Of a stretch of 64,000 nucleotides of DNA, positions 51,561 through 62,527 are shown one piece after another. The translations under genes were made by a program, and so were the position numbers. How positions within the stretch are numbered: the first letter of the stretch is position 1; each line of letters starts with the position of its first letter. Under the pieces are notes generated by a model. It did not search any database. It saw nothing but the letters and a program-made list of their open reading frames with translations, and was not told the origin of the DNA. The stretch lies in the NCBI GenBank assembly GCA_000181795.3, contig CM012955.1, forward strand, positions 12,050,030 through 12,114,029, read 5' to 3'. This DNA comes from Trichinella spiralis. Its lineage: Eukaryota > Nematoda > Enoplea > Trichinellida > Trichinellidae.

Positions 51561-52835
51561 ATGGATCAAGAAAATGAATTTATCAAAAAAGACGAAATGC
51601 CCAGTTTCGCACATAATTCCACGGATGTCGAGAAAGCTGAACTGCTCACAAGCGGAGATACCGTGCACATCGTATACAATGGCGAAAAATACGATGATCG
51701 TGAAAGTACTTGGGAAACTCTTCATGGACAGGATGGCTCGTTGTTATTTTTGAAGCAGCAGAGTTGGCAGAAAAATGATTTTCAATTTTCCTGCATGAAA
51801 AAATCCATTGAGCAAGCTGTGAAAAATGGTTTTTTCCCTACGAGAATAGAAGACAGTTCATTTGGATCGTATCTGGTATTGGACGAGGAGAAAAATCGCG
51901 TGGGCATATTTAATCCCAAGGACGAAGAAGAATACGCCACAAGAAATCCAAGCCGAATAGGATGGCTTCAGAAAATGTTTCGTCTATGCTGTCCACGCAG
52001 AGGTTGCATTTTAGCAAATCAAGCTTATTTGTCTGAAGTCGGTGCATCAATAGTTGATGAGTGTTTGGATTTGAAAATCGTGCCGAAAGCAAAAGTAGCC
52101 TACCTGGCTTCACCGACATTCAACTATTCTTCGGCGGAGAAAAGAAAAGCTGAACAACAAAGAGAACATATATCTGGTGTGAATCTTCCCGATAAGGTGG
52201 GTTCGTTGCAATGTGTAGTGGAAGGCTTTCAACCGTGTACATTTTGGTTGAAGGTATTTGCTTCAAAAAAACTGTTGGACGATGAGCTTAAATATGAGCT
52301 GCAACTGCTGTTTGAACGGGTAATAATTTTGGATTATATCATTCGCAACACGAATAGAACCGCAGAAAATTTACTAATTTCTTATAATGATACAAGAAAA
52401 GGCGACGAAAATTATGCAGTTAATATGGCAGCCGTCGACAACAGATATGCATTTCCTTACAGACATCCTAGACGTCGACGCCCGTACACGTATTACTGGG
52501 CGACTTTACCGTTAGCAAAGAGGCCATTCAGCAATGAAACTCGATCATTTATTTTGCGAAGGTTAAATGATGCGAAACGTATGTCTTCTCTCTTTGAACA
52601 TTTAAAAAAGTTATTTGAACTTGATGAGAACTTTGACCAAGATTATTTCAAGCTGCAAATGATGCTTATGCAAGGCCAAATTTTCAACTTAAAAATGGCA
52701 CTTGAAAATGGAGAGACACCATACGAACTAGTAGAGAGGTGCCCCATTTATGTCCATACACATCCCGATGACATAACTTTACCTATGAACATTGTCACGG
52801 ATAAGACTTTGCATTTGATGAAAGGCAAATATTGA
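51561..52835 (+). CDS. phosphatidylinositol 4-kinase type II-like protein, intronless, probably catalytically dead
   Basis: One uninterrupted frame of 424 residues. Family landmarks are SSFGSYLVLDEE (glycine-rich loop), NPSRIGWLQKMFRLCCP, QAYLSEVGASIVDECLDLKI, VPKAKVAYLASPTFNYSSAE, KVGSLQCVVEGF (hinge), FERVIILDYIIRNTNR and NMAAVDNRYAFPYRHP. The match to PI4K2A/B covers the whole kinase domain. Key positions differ: the ATP-binding Lys of FKPK (human K152) is Asn118 (IFNPK), the catalytic Asp of NTDRGNDNW (human D308) is Asn265 (NTNRTAENL), and DNG is DNR, although the metal-binding Asp (Asp293; human D346) remains. The palmitoylated CCPCC motif is reduced to CCPRRGC. No intron, unlike every other long gene here, suggests a retrocopy. 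The intact frame argues for a selected pseudokinase rather than a dying copy. AATAAA at 52985. Confidence 0.9.
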   Translation: MDQENEFIKKDEMPSFAHNSTDVEKAELLTSGDTVHIVYNGEKYDDRESTWETLHGQDGSLLFLKQQSWQKNDFQFSCMKKSIEQAVKNGFFPTRIEDSSFGSYLVLDEEKNRVGIFNPKDEEEYATRNPSRIGWLQKMFRLCCPRRGCILANQAYLSEVGASIVDECLDLKIVPKAKVAYLASPTFNYSSAEKRKAEQQREHISGVNLPDKVGSLQCVVEGFQPCTFWLKVFASKKLLDDELKYELQLLFERVIILDYIIRNTNRTAENLLISYNDTRKGDENYAVNMAAVDNRYAFPYRHPRRRRPYTYYWATLPLAKRPFSNETRSFILRRLNDAKRMSSLFEHLKKLFELDENFDQDYFKLQMMLMQGQIFNLKMALENGETPYELVERCPIYVHTHPDDITLPMNIVTDKTLHLMKGKY

Positions 52836-54072
52836 AACTGATATTTATTTTTAAAAAATATTTACAATAATAATAATAATAATATTAATATCATCATTGT
52901 CGTTTTTATTGTTATCATTATTATCGTGAAATTATATGAACTATATATTTTTATTGATAATCTGATTTATTAACTGTTATAATTAATAAACTTATATCAT
53001 TGTTTTGCATTGCTGGTATTATAACAGTTGGGTGGTTGCATTTTGCGCCCATGTAATCAATCATGCAGAATTTCATTTGCGATGGTTATTTTTTGGTTTT
53101 TTCCACTCTTGCGTTACACTTTTCTGAAGTATGCACCTTCAATATTCATTCATTATCGTCAGCATAGGTTTTTACATTTATTTCCGTTGTAAATGACGCA
53201 GCAGCGATAACGGCTGTTCGTTTTCCATTCCACACCAAGACCTCACAATTGAACGACTAGACATTTTGCTTGTTCGTAACCGTTCAAATTCACTAATTAT
53301 TAGTTGTTGACCTCATTGAGCTTCATCTGGATTAATGAGCTCAATCTAAGCCGCTCATCTGTGGCGAACATTGACCGGCTAAATTCAGTATCAATGTCTG
53401 TTTTGCCGTCATTTCTCATTCACTAGAGTAACAGTGATGAAATTTTTTCTGAAATTCCTCAACTTTGCAAAACCATCAGTATTGCTTGCATTGTAAAGCC
53501 GTTGATGATTGTGGAACGGTAAGCGATGAATAATTTCTGAAGGTAACGGTTTCACGTGTTCTTTCATTTAAATTTCAGAGTTGAATTGAGAAAAATGTCT
53601 ACTGATACGTGTATAACCAGTTGCTATAACAGCAATATAAAATACTTTTGAAATTTTTTTAGTTGAATTGTCCTTTTGAAAAATAAGTTTAATGAAAACT
53701 GTTTCAACTCTGTCCAAATTTTTGCTTTTGCACCATTTCTAAACGAACCGCGTCAGTTGAGAAATTTTTAAATTACAAAAGTCCTTTCACTAGCATCCAA
53801 ACACAATTTTGCATTCGATCATCTGCATTCATCTTGGCAATTTTCGAAACAGAATTTTTTATTGTATCAACTTTTATTTTTGCAATTATTGTAGCATTAC
53901 TTTGTTCAATTAAATTAATTTCATATAAACTTTCCACTATCTATGAACTTGCATTTTTTCCACATACAGTATAAACGTATGTAGTTTTGCTTTGATATTT
54001 TTTCGGGAATACTTATATTTCTACATCCGCCGAAGAATTGACAAATTATGTTAACTTTGATCTATTATTTAG
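52836..54072. other. 3' flank of the PI4K2-like gene and gene-poor stretch
   Basis: Starts with an (AAT)n repeat at about 52,868-52,890. No exon recognised with confidence before the SMC6-like exon. Confidence 0.35.
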
Positions 54073-54172
54073 TTGCATCAAACGTTTGTGCGTGAGAAAC
54101 TTCATGTGTCATAAAGATATCGGCATGGCATTATTAGGGGAACGCATCAATTTTATTATTGGAGTTAATGGA
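54073..54172 (+). CDS. SMC6-like exon carrying the N-terminal half of the Walker A motif
   Basis: After an acceptor (TATTTAG) the exon encodes CIKRLCVRNFMCHKDIG, then MALLGERINFIIGVNG, and is cut by a GTGAGT donor inside the codon after NGS/A. SMC6 proteins read in this place IxxIxLKNFMCHxxL....NFVVGNNGSGKS, so the expected continuation SGKS should open the next exon. SMC6 is the P-loop ATPase of the SMC5/6 complex in DNA repair and chromosome segregation. Neither an upstream exon nor a downstream exon beginning with a glycine-lysine-serine codon series was found up to 64,000. It is either the start of a gene with a very long intron or a stray fragment. Confidence 0.55.
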
Positions 54173-56222
54173 AGTGAGTATATTTTTAGAAAATCAAAAA
54201 AATAATAACTTTAATGATTAAATTGTTTGTTTGATTTCATGTTGCGTGCTTTTTTGTGAAATTCTTTTCAGTTTCGTTGAGTTGAATATTAAAATATTTG
54301 TAGTCACTAAACTCAGTTTATAATAACTCGTTATCAATGAAATATATTTATTAATGCGCTTGAAAAAAAATCAGTATCTGGCATTTTATCTATCGATCAA
54401 TTATTTGAACTGTTATTTATTTATTTATTTGAACGTTTGTTATAGTGATAGATGAATAACATGAAAGCTGTTTTGTTTCTATTGGAATGTTTAAATAACA
54501 GTTTAATCGATAAAAGGTAAATTATGCTTTTGTTTCGCAGCATTGAATTGTCTTTTAATTTGTTAGAAATAATACATGAAGGATGAAAGGTTAAATTTAA
54601 TTGTGGAAGCTTTTTCAGAAATGGTGAAATTTGAAAATTTTATTTAGATTGATTTATTGCTAAACACCAGTATGCAGGAAGCAAACTTTACAGCTTTAGT
54701 TGACGGCAGTGAACTTTTTTGTGCATGATTAGTAGTGCTTTTTGTGTTCTAGAGTTTAAAATTGTACATTCAAAAATGCTGCATAATACTTATACTAACC
54801 CTCTTTGCAGTAATAATGATAAAAAGGCAGTGTTACATTGCTTTCTGCTCTTTTGAACTTTACATTTGTATTCCCTTATTTTATTGAACATTTCTTTGCT
54901 AGTTCTTTTCTTTAGGTTTTACATAACATCCGCTATTCTTGCTTAGCTTTGTTTCAGTCCAAAATTGGTATGAATTTAAAATATCACAATTTTGAGATGC
55001 TACTCTTTCAGTCGTCAGTGATTTATCACCGATGATTAATTTACTTTTATACATAATTAACATTGTTGTTTGATGAAGTTAATGACAGATTGTTTATTTA
55101 TTTCTTTGTATTTTTCAAGTTAGGTCACAATTGTTTCAGAATTACTGCGGTTTAGATGTTGACATTCATGTGAAAGCTATTCAGCTTTTAGTGGTTGTTG
55201 TTCTGTAGATAGTGCCATCTGCTGCATATGAACCACTAGCAAGATGCTTCAATATTTAACAATATTGTGAATAATAATATTTTCAAAACACAGAATGCAG
55301 TATGTATAATTTTATTTTTATTTATATCATCATATATGTGAAACACATTTACAATAAATAATGTTCCAATTACTCTTGAATGTGAGTCTAATAAGCTAAA
55401 CTAAACTAAACTAATAAATTAAAGTTTATGAGTTCACATTCTGCAGTTTTTAATGCAGTTGATGAGTAACTAAGCATTGTGATGTTTGAAATATGTCTTA
55501 GAATCTGGATTGGTAATTTTGTTGGCTTCTTAATTCATCGTAGTTCATCTTGAATTCGATTGTTTTCCAACATTGTTCCCTGCTGTTGGAAAAGGATTGC
55601 TTTCATTCTGATCACGCATATTTCTGTTGAAGAATACATTTACAAAGCTGGCATTTGTAGATGTTCCATAATTAGTTCTGCTAAAAGTATGTGAAGCATA
55701 ATATTAAAATTGGAACAGAATACAGACAGTTTCACAAGTAGTATTTGCATTATGATATCAAATTTTGAAATATTACAGATCTTTCAAATTTTCTTCTGAG
55801 TGAAATTAATGTCATACCATTGAATATCATTTTTAGCAGTGTTTTCAGCGTTAATCATTTCATGTCTGCCGTTGTATGGCTGGTTGGCAACGCTACTGCT
55901 ATGTCCATTTTCTAATAATGAAATTCATATAAAAGAAGCGTTTGACATGCTGAAAAATGCAGTTTAACGCTTACGGTAAAATTCCCCATTGTCATGGAAA
56001 AGAATTTGCTGCTGCAGTTGTGGATGTTGATTTTCACTTGCAGGTCTGCAAAGTTATACTTTGAAAAATTGAATGTTACAGCATTTATAAGCACGTATGC
56101 ACAATTTAAATTTAAATGGAATCACAAGCAAATTCATCATGTGTTTTTGAAATATGTTCTTTTTATATGTTTAATATACAGTTGGATAAATATGATTGTA
56201 GGTTAAAGCTAAAACGCATTAT
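54173..56222. other. gene-poor stretch
   Basis: AT-rich. A segment at 54,444-54,478 repeats one at 50,763-50,795 (ATAGATGAATAAC core, then GCTGTTTTGT). No exon recognised. Confidence 0.35.
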
Positions 56223-56973
56223 TTACCCTTCACAGTTTTCTGGTAAGGATTGTTGAAGCATCATTGGATCAGTCATTCTAAATCCACGTCTGTTCTGTGC
56301 TTTTCTATTCAGTCTGCATTGCCTTTTTTGTTGCTCATAAATTTCGTTAACCTAAATCCATAATTGAATTTTTTCAAACTCAGAATTTAACACAGCACCA
56401 TAGAATTTGCCAATTTACCATACTGGCTTTAATATCTCCGTGATTCGCGTGCGACTTCAGGTGTTCCTTTAAAGACAGTTCCCATACAAACGTTTTCTCG
56501 CATAACGGGCAAGCAAATGGTGATGCATTGCTGTGCCTTCTCATGTGATTATGCTTGGCACCTTCATTGTTGAATCTGCTTCCGCATATTTCACAAACAA
56601 ACGGCCTAATTCCCAAATGAATATTCATGTGCATCTAAAGTAGGTTTTAGGAATTAATATTATGCATTTAATTTGTTTTATTGTATTTATCAGGCATGCA
56701 AGGGAAACTGTAAAAATTGTGGAAGTCAATGATAATTTATAATTTCAGGATATATATATATATTAAAGAAATAAATATAAATGAAAAAAACAGTGCTGTT
56801 AGCGTTGTTAATTATTCGAAGCGTATGCCATTACCTTATACTTATACGAAGTAGGGAAATGTTTGATGCACAATTGACAAAAACGATTCGTTTTCATTGA
56901 GAAGTGTATTCGATGTTCAGACAGTATTCGATAATGAAACTTTTTATGTCCTGAATGACCGCAAAAAATGACG
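56223..56973 (-). CDS. C2H2 zinc-finger protein, 5' end not resolved
   Basis: Exons (minus): 56973-56835, 56634-56419, 56351-56223, joined in phase; about 161 residues in this part. Three good fingers: RFCQLCIKHFPTSYKYKMHM (H at NIH), PFVCEICGSRFNNEGAKHNH (MRRH) and PFACPLCEKTFVWELSLKEH (LKSH), with linkers of the HLGIRP and HSNASP type. The last exon encodes a basic tail (EQQKRQCRLNRKAQNRRGF) and ends ENCEG. Upstream, sequence at 56,950-57,021 is also finger-like in another frame (KGHSPANKRHFLRSFR), so the first exon may be misbounded or the gene may carry a frame disruption there. Probably a nuclear DNA- or RNA-binding protein; target unknown. Confidence 0.65.
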
Positions 56974-57021
56974 CTTGTTCGCAGGAGAATGACCTTTCAA
57001 CAAACCGACCGTTCGCGCACC

Positions 57022-57570
57022 TGTAAAGCAATGAAATAAAATGATATGCTAAATTTCAGAAGTTTAAAGTTTCAAAAGTTTCGGCAGTTTAAAAAGTTAC
57101 CTGAGCATCACATTTAGAAATTGACAACTTTCAGTACACTGTTCGTTTGTAAAATTTTGCAACATATTCAAAGGAAAAATTAAAATTTTATTTAAAATAA
57201 TTAAATACATTTGTTATTTGGCTACAATATTTCAAATTATCATTTTTCATACATTTATTTAGTAACGATGATAAAAATTTGCAGGTTCACTTGTGATTAA
57301 ATTACAGTGCACAGCGAAGTTTAATTGATGACGTGTAACATTGCGTTTATTACGGTGATGTATATGTCATTATTTTTTTTGAATATTTCCAATTTATACG
57401 AATGATAATGGAAGAAAAAAATTTTTTTAGAAAATTTCGAAAATTTATACTCTGTAGACTTTGCTCTTCTCGGGAGTCAAAAATGTTTTTTCGAGAATAT
57501 TGCATTTTTGACAGGCATATTTTAAAATAAGAGCATCCTATCTTTTATTTGCTTAGCGATGAATGAACAG
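57022..57570. other. intergenic stretch upstream of the zinc-finger gene
   Basis: AT-rich; nothing specific recognised. Confidence 0.3.
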
Positions 57571-57574
57571 CGAG

Positions 57575-57840
57575 CGTTGTCCGCTTAGTCGGCGTTGTTT
57601 CCTGTGACGTCAGGATTAAGCCGGGCAGAATTTTGCTTCGTGCGAAGACATTGCATGATATTTATAAAAAGGGTTTCTGTGCTTTTGTTCAGTATTAGTC
57701 ATTTTCTAATTAATCAGTGTTATTATCCCCATTTACTGTATATTGTTTCTTCGTTCTTATGCTTCCCTTCGCCCTTGAATAATAAAATCTACTTTGGAAA
57801 CAATCCTACTTGGTGGTGATCGACCTCGGAAATCACAACA
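57575..57840 (+). mobile_element. possible solo LTR
   Basis: A compact block with the order expected of a long terminal repeat: CRE-like TGACGTCA at about 57,604, TATA-like TTTATAAAAAGGG near 57,660, AATAAA near 57,780, and a TGT...ACA style end closing at about 57,840. No internal region of an element is visible beside it, and I could not confirm a target duplication. The boundaries are approximate and the family is not assigned; if real, it is a relic of an LTR element. Confidence 0.35.
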
Positions 57841-57899
57841 GTGTACATGTACATTCATAATTTACATTGTTCCGCAGACTGTGAAAGAAAACTACCATG

Positions 57900-60800
57900 C
57901 ACTTGTGGAATAAATGACCTCTGAAATTTGTATACTGCTAATCTGAATACTACGGAAAGTTGCTGGTCTGTAGCTTTCTTTTGACGTAACTAGAGACTGC
58001 TGATTTTAGCAACGAAACATTTTTGACGTTTCAATGATGTATATAGTCTTCAGTTTTGAGCAATTCGTTTCTCCTTCATTTTCTCACTATTTTCATAAAA
58101 CATCTCTCAAAACTGATTAAAAATTAAATCGAACGTCGAAGCTATTGCATTTGTACTAATTTATCTTTTTATAACAATGAATAGAGTGAATTTAACAATT
58201 TTTTCATTCATACCAAATGTGTGGCTATTTTAATTTATTTTGACTATATTAACAATGATTGAATGTCGCTTTCCAAAGTGAGCAATAATTAATTCTACTA
58301 GGTGTCGAAGAAGTAAGAAAAAATACAATTAAAATAAATGATTTAACAATTCCTGACAATTTATTGCGCTCATTATTAATATGTTTTCGAATCTTTAAAG
58401 ATATCCACGTAACAGTTCAAGAAAATGAATTCCTAGTAGCTCGAAAAGTGCAAAGAACCATTGAATGCAGGCACGATAACTGCAAACAACATTGTGCCAG
58501 CTGAAGGTATATAAATTATCAATAACCCACAATGATGATTTGTTGAGAAATTTGATAAAATTGTCATTATTGGACGCGACATCTGCAGAAGAGAAGACAA
58601 CCTCAAAATCACACTGAAATTTTAATTAGCATTAATAATTTTGATTAATTCTTATTTCATAAGAGTATTCAATCAAAAATAGTCGAAATGAAAAATTTCA
58701 ATTTAAAGCTTTTGTAACAGAGAAATGAAAGTCAGGAACAATTTTTCTTAAAAGGAGCCATCTCTTTTTCACTCAAAACTTCAATGGAGTCTACATAAAA
58801 TTTCGTAAAATGATATTCAATGCATAAATATTTAACAGACATATTTCATTTATGCCTAAAAATCTTCTTCACTAAAATGCCACTTTACATTCTGCTTTCA
58901 GGCAATATCTCGACAAATGAGCAACAAACAAACATTGCGGTTAAGTTTATTGTACATCCCTCATCATTTACGATCGATTGAAGCCAGATTTGTCCATTTT
59001 TGGAATCTAACGTTTTCCTGAAAAATTGCGAAATTTCATGGGCTATAAACTTGGTTGATTTTGCGAAAATCAGCGAAAAATTCGTTTTAAAAATTTGGAA
59101 TCTTTTTCGATTGTTATAGTTTCATATTCATACAAGAAAGTGTATTTTGCGGTTTCAATATCAACTACTCAACAGTTGTGGATCAAATGGGCTCTACATT
59201 TTTCTACTGTCTATCTTAATACTTTTTGAATTTCCCCATAAGTAACTCTCAAAGGGCATTTCTGGATTTTATGGTTCTTCTCGTACCTTTGAAATCTCAC
59301 CAGCTAAGGAGATGGGTGTTTTTGCGAAAAATGGGCAAGTACTGTTTTCGCAATTTAAAGTTCGGTTGATTTCCGGACATACACAATGATTACCGATACT
59401 GTGATGCAATGTCCGTTTAGAAATTAACCAGAAGTTGTGAAATAAATGGACTCTAAATTTCTCTACTGCATATCTTAAAAAACGCGAAATTTGCCCATCA
59501 CTAACTCTCTTTCTACGACAGCAATGATTACCAATTTCTCCACTTGAGACATTTTTTATATCAAACATATTAGATTTCTACTAATATATCGTTTTTTTAT
59601 CATCGGTTGAATTGAATTTCTAAAATTATTGCAGTCAAATAACAATTTATTGGTCGAATCAAAACGTTTACTCTGTAACTGTTCTGATTGTTGAATAGCA
59701 AACATTTCATGAAATGCGATCCTAATTACCATGTCTTTCAATGATTACCCATCTGATTGATACAACCTGTGTGGATGGGTATTTGATTGTACTTTCGCTG
59801 AGTAACAACTATGCAATCCGCATTTGCATAATTAGTATAATATGTAGTCGCCCAGGGTGAAACTTCATTACGAATGCAAGGGAAATAAATGAATTCACAA
59901 TTGATGTCAAATTATTGCGCTCATACATGGTATTTGTTCGAATCTGTAGAGGAATCCACCAGTACGTACAGAGGAACATAATCCATGCTTGACAGAAACT
60001 GCGGCGTATTATAAATAATGTCGTGATTACCACAAGCAAGTGTGTGGCAATTATAGGTATGTAAATTTTCAATAAACATCAATCGATGATTTTTTTGAAA
60101 TTTGATAAAAATGGGCGAAAAATTTGTTTTCCAAATTTGGACTGTTTTTGATTGTTATAGTTTTATATTGATAAAAGATACTGTTTTCTAGAGTTTCAGT
60201 CCAAACTAAAAGTAGTTGTGAAATAAATCGCCTCTGAATTTGTCTACTGCATATATTAAAACACAGGGAATTTGCCCATCAGTAAGTCTCTTTCAACGGC
60301 AGAAATGACTGCCAATTTTTGCACATGAGACATTTTTGATAGCAAATCTATTAGATTTGTACTAATTTATTGTTTTTTACAATCAATTGAATTGAATTTC
60401 TGAAATTATTGCTCTTTCTAATATTCATTAATTGCTGCGAATGAAAACGTAAGCGTTGTAAGTGTTTACATTGCTAAAAAGCAAACATTTCATGGAAGGC
60501 GATCGCAATTGCCATGATTATCATTGATTACGCATCTGATTGATACCACATGTGTGGCGATTTGATTGTACTTTCGTTAAGTAACAACGATCCAGTGACG
60601 ATTTGCATAATTAATATAAAATGTAGTCGCCCAGAGTTAAAATTCATTACAAATGCTATGAAATTAAATAAAGTCACAATTGATATGAAATTATTGGGCT
60701 CATGCATGGTATTTGTTCGAATTTTTAGAGGAATCCACCAGTATGTACAGTGAAAATTACTCCAAGCATCTCAAAAACTACGGCGAATTGTAAAGTGATT

Positions 60801-62300
60801 TTATTATAAATGCATACAAATTTGTGCCAATTAATGGTATGTAAATTTTTTATAACCCGCAATCGATTTTTTTATGAGAAATTTGATAAAGTTGGCGGTT
60901 TGAGCATTTGAAATTTATAGAATGAAAAGACTGGCATTTTGCACAGAAATAGCTTCCTGATGTGATAATTTTGGATAATTCTTATCTCTAAATTGTAATA
61001 AGTGAAAAAAATTCAGTGAACAAAATTTTCTAATTTTGAAAGTTACTGTTGTTTAAATGAAAATCAGGAATAATTTTTCTTAAAATGACTTCCTCTTTTC
61101 GGGTGAAAACATTGATAGTTACGATGTAAAAATTAATGAAACAATTCCATTTGCATATTTCTTTATTTTTTGTTTTCTATTCCTTTGTATTTTGACTACA
61201 TTAAACATTCTATTTTTGTTTCACTTTTTCGATATATTTCAACAAATACCCAATCAGGATCTGTCGGTATAATTTTATAATAGTTAGCGAGTAAATCTCT
61301 ATCGATATAAATCAATTGCCTTAATTTTTGGAGAAAAAATTTTTTCTCGAAAATTGCAAAATTTCATGGGCTATAGACTTGGTTGTTTTCGCTAAAATCG
61401 GAGAAAAATTGGATTTCAAAATTTGAAATTTTTTTGATTGTAATAATTTTATATTGATAAAAGAAAGTGTTTTCTGGAGTTTCAACCCAAACTTTTCAGT
61501 AGTTGTGATATAAATTGCCTCTAAATTTGGCATATTGTCTATCTTAATACAGAGCTGAACTTTCCACTTTTTTCAGGTTATCTCAAGAAATACGCAACCG
61601 GGAACCGCCGCGATACGTTTGTTGTACTCTTCTAATCGTTCATCGATCGATTGGTGCCCATCAATTCCATTTTTGCAGAAATTGGTTTTTCTGGAAATTT
61701 GCAAAATTTCATGGGTTTCATGGCTTCAAGGACTTGGTTTTTTTGCGAAAATCGGCGAAAACCGTTTTTTCAAAATTTGCATTTTTTGATTGTTATAGTT
61801 TTATATTAATAAAAGCTAGTTTTTTGCAGACTTTTTACGGAAACTGCGCATTGGGTTTCTGGATTCTGTGAGCGATAAAGAAAAGTGATGAACAAATTTT
61901 ATGTGAAAAAGAGACTTCTCTTTCCTCGATAATTAAACATTTGCGTTAAAATTACACAAAATCTCCATGTTATGTTTCACTTCTTTTCCTTCCCACGTAT
62001 ACCGCAATTTATGCCTTCGCTGTTTTGCGAAAAATAGACAATAATAATTTATACAAATTTCAACTTTTTGTTTGTGGTGGATATTGACAGTGATAAGTGA
62101 CATTCTTTTGGATAGCTTCAACGCACACTGCCCAGTAGATTTTGTATACATATCCTCTAAACTTAGCGCTTTACGCCTATTATAATATGTAGGGAAGTTG
62201 CCAACCTGTAACTTCTTCGAAATGCAACTTGCATACGTGATTTTTAGCGATCGTAGAATTTTTGGCATTTGATTTGGGTGTGCATTAAAATTCAACCACA
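57900..62300. repeat. array of degenerate ~0.78 kb repeat units
   Basis: A head motif resembling AGTTGTGAAATAAATGGACT occurs near 57,903, 59,174, 59,433, 60,213, 61,501 and (weakly) 62,130. The units starting at 59,433 and 60,213 are the best preserved and align over almost their whole length (period about 780), sharing blocks such as TTGATTGTACTTTCG, ATGTAGTCGCCCAG and GAGGAATCCACCAGTA. The unit from 57,903 is a more diverged copy. A second module with TTTCATGGGCTATA occurs near 59,034, 61,365 and (interrupted) 61,708. The array is not simple sequence. On the minus strand two or three units can be read as a hydrophobic peptide (WWIPLQIRTNTMYERNN; WWIPLKIRTNTMHEPNN). The identity of the unit is unknown. 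Confidence 0.7.
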
Positions 62301-62317
62301 ATGATTATTACCTGATT

Positions 62318-62527
62318 GTGTCCTTACTCCTACGGATTTTCACCATTTTCCTAGTCGCCTCAACCAGCCCAGAGCGAAGCTATACTGCAGTGAAATATCT
62401 AAAAAGCTATTTCCGGACTACCATGATAGGAGAACGACTATACGGACTTGCAGCAATATGTGCATTCATTCTGAATGTTCATATACATGATAAATCTTTT
62501 GTATACTTCATCCGCCCCTCTTTATAA
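62318..62527 (+). mobile_element. hAT-family transposase C-terminal dimerisation fragment
   Basis: The frame reads RIFTIFLVASTSPERSYTAV then KYLKSYFRTTMIGERLYGLA, the pattern of the hAT dimerisation domain (family form: TxxSxERxFSxLKxIKxxLRxTMxxERLxGLA). Only this C-terminal part is recognised; the DDE catalytic core and BED finger are not seen, and the frame ends at 62,527, so it is a relic of a plain DNA transposon. It shows that autonomous hAT elements existed that could have moved the MITE at 5,813-6,079. Confidence 0.7.

Noticed and set aside
59556-60072. Two consecutive minus-strand ORFs in one repeat unit as independent genes
   Set aside because: The equivalent frame in the neighbouring unit is interrupted and no splice signals or other exons surround them; treated as part of the repeat array.
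61933-62301. 122-codon minus-strand ORF
   Set aside because: It overlaps a degenerate copy of the repeat-unit head and shows no domain; more likely a chance frame in the repeat.
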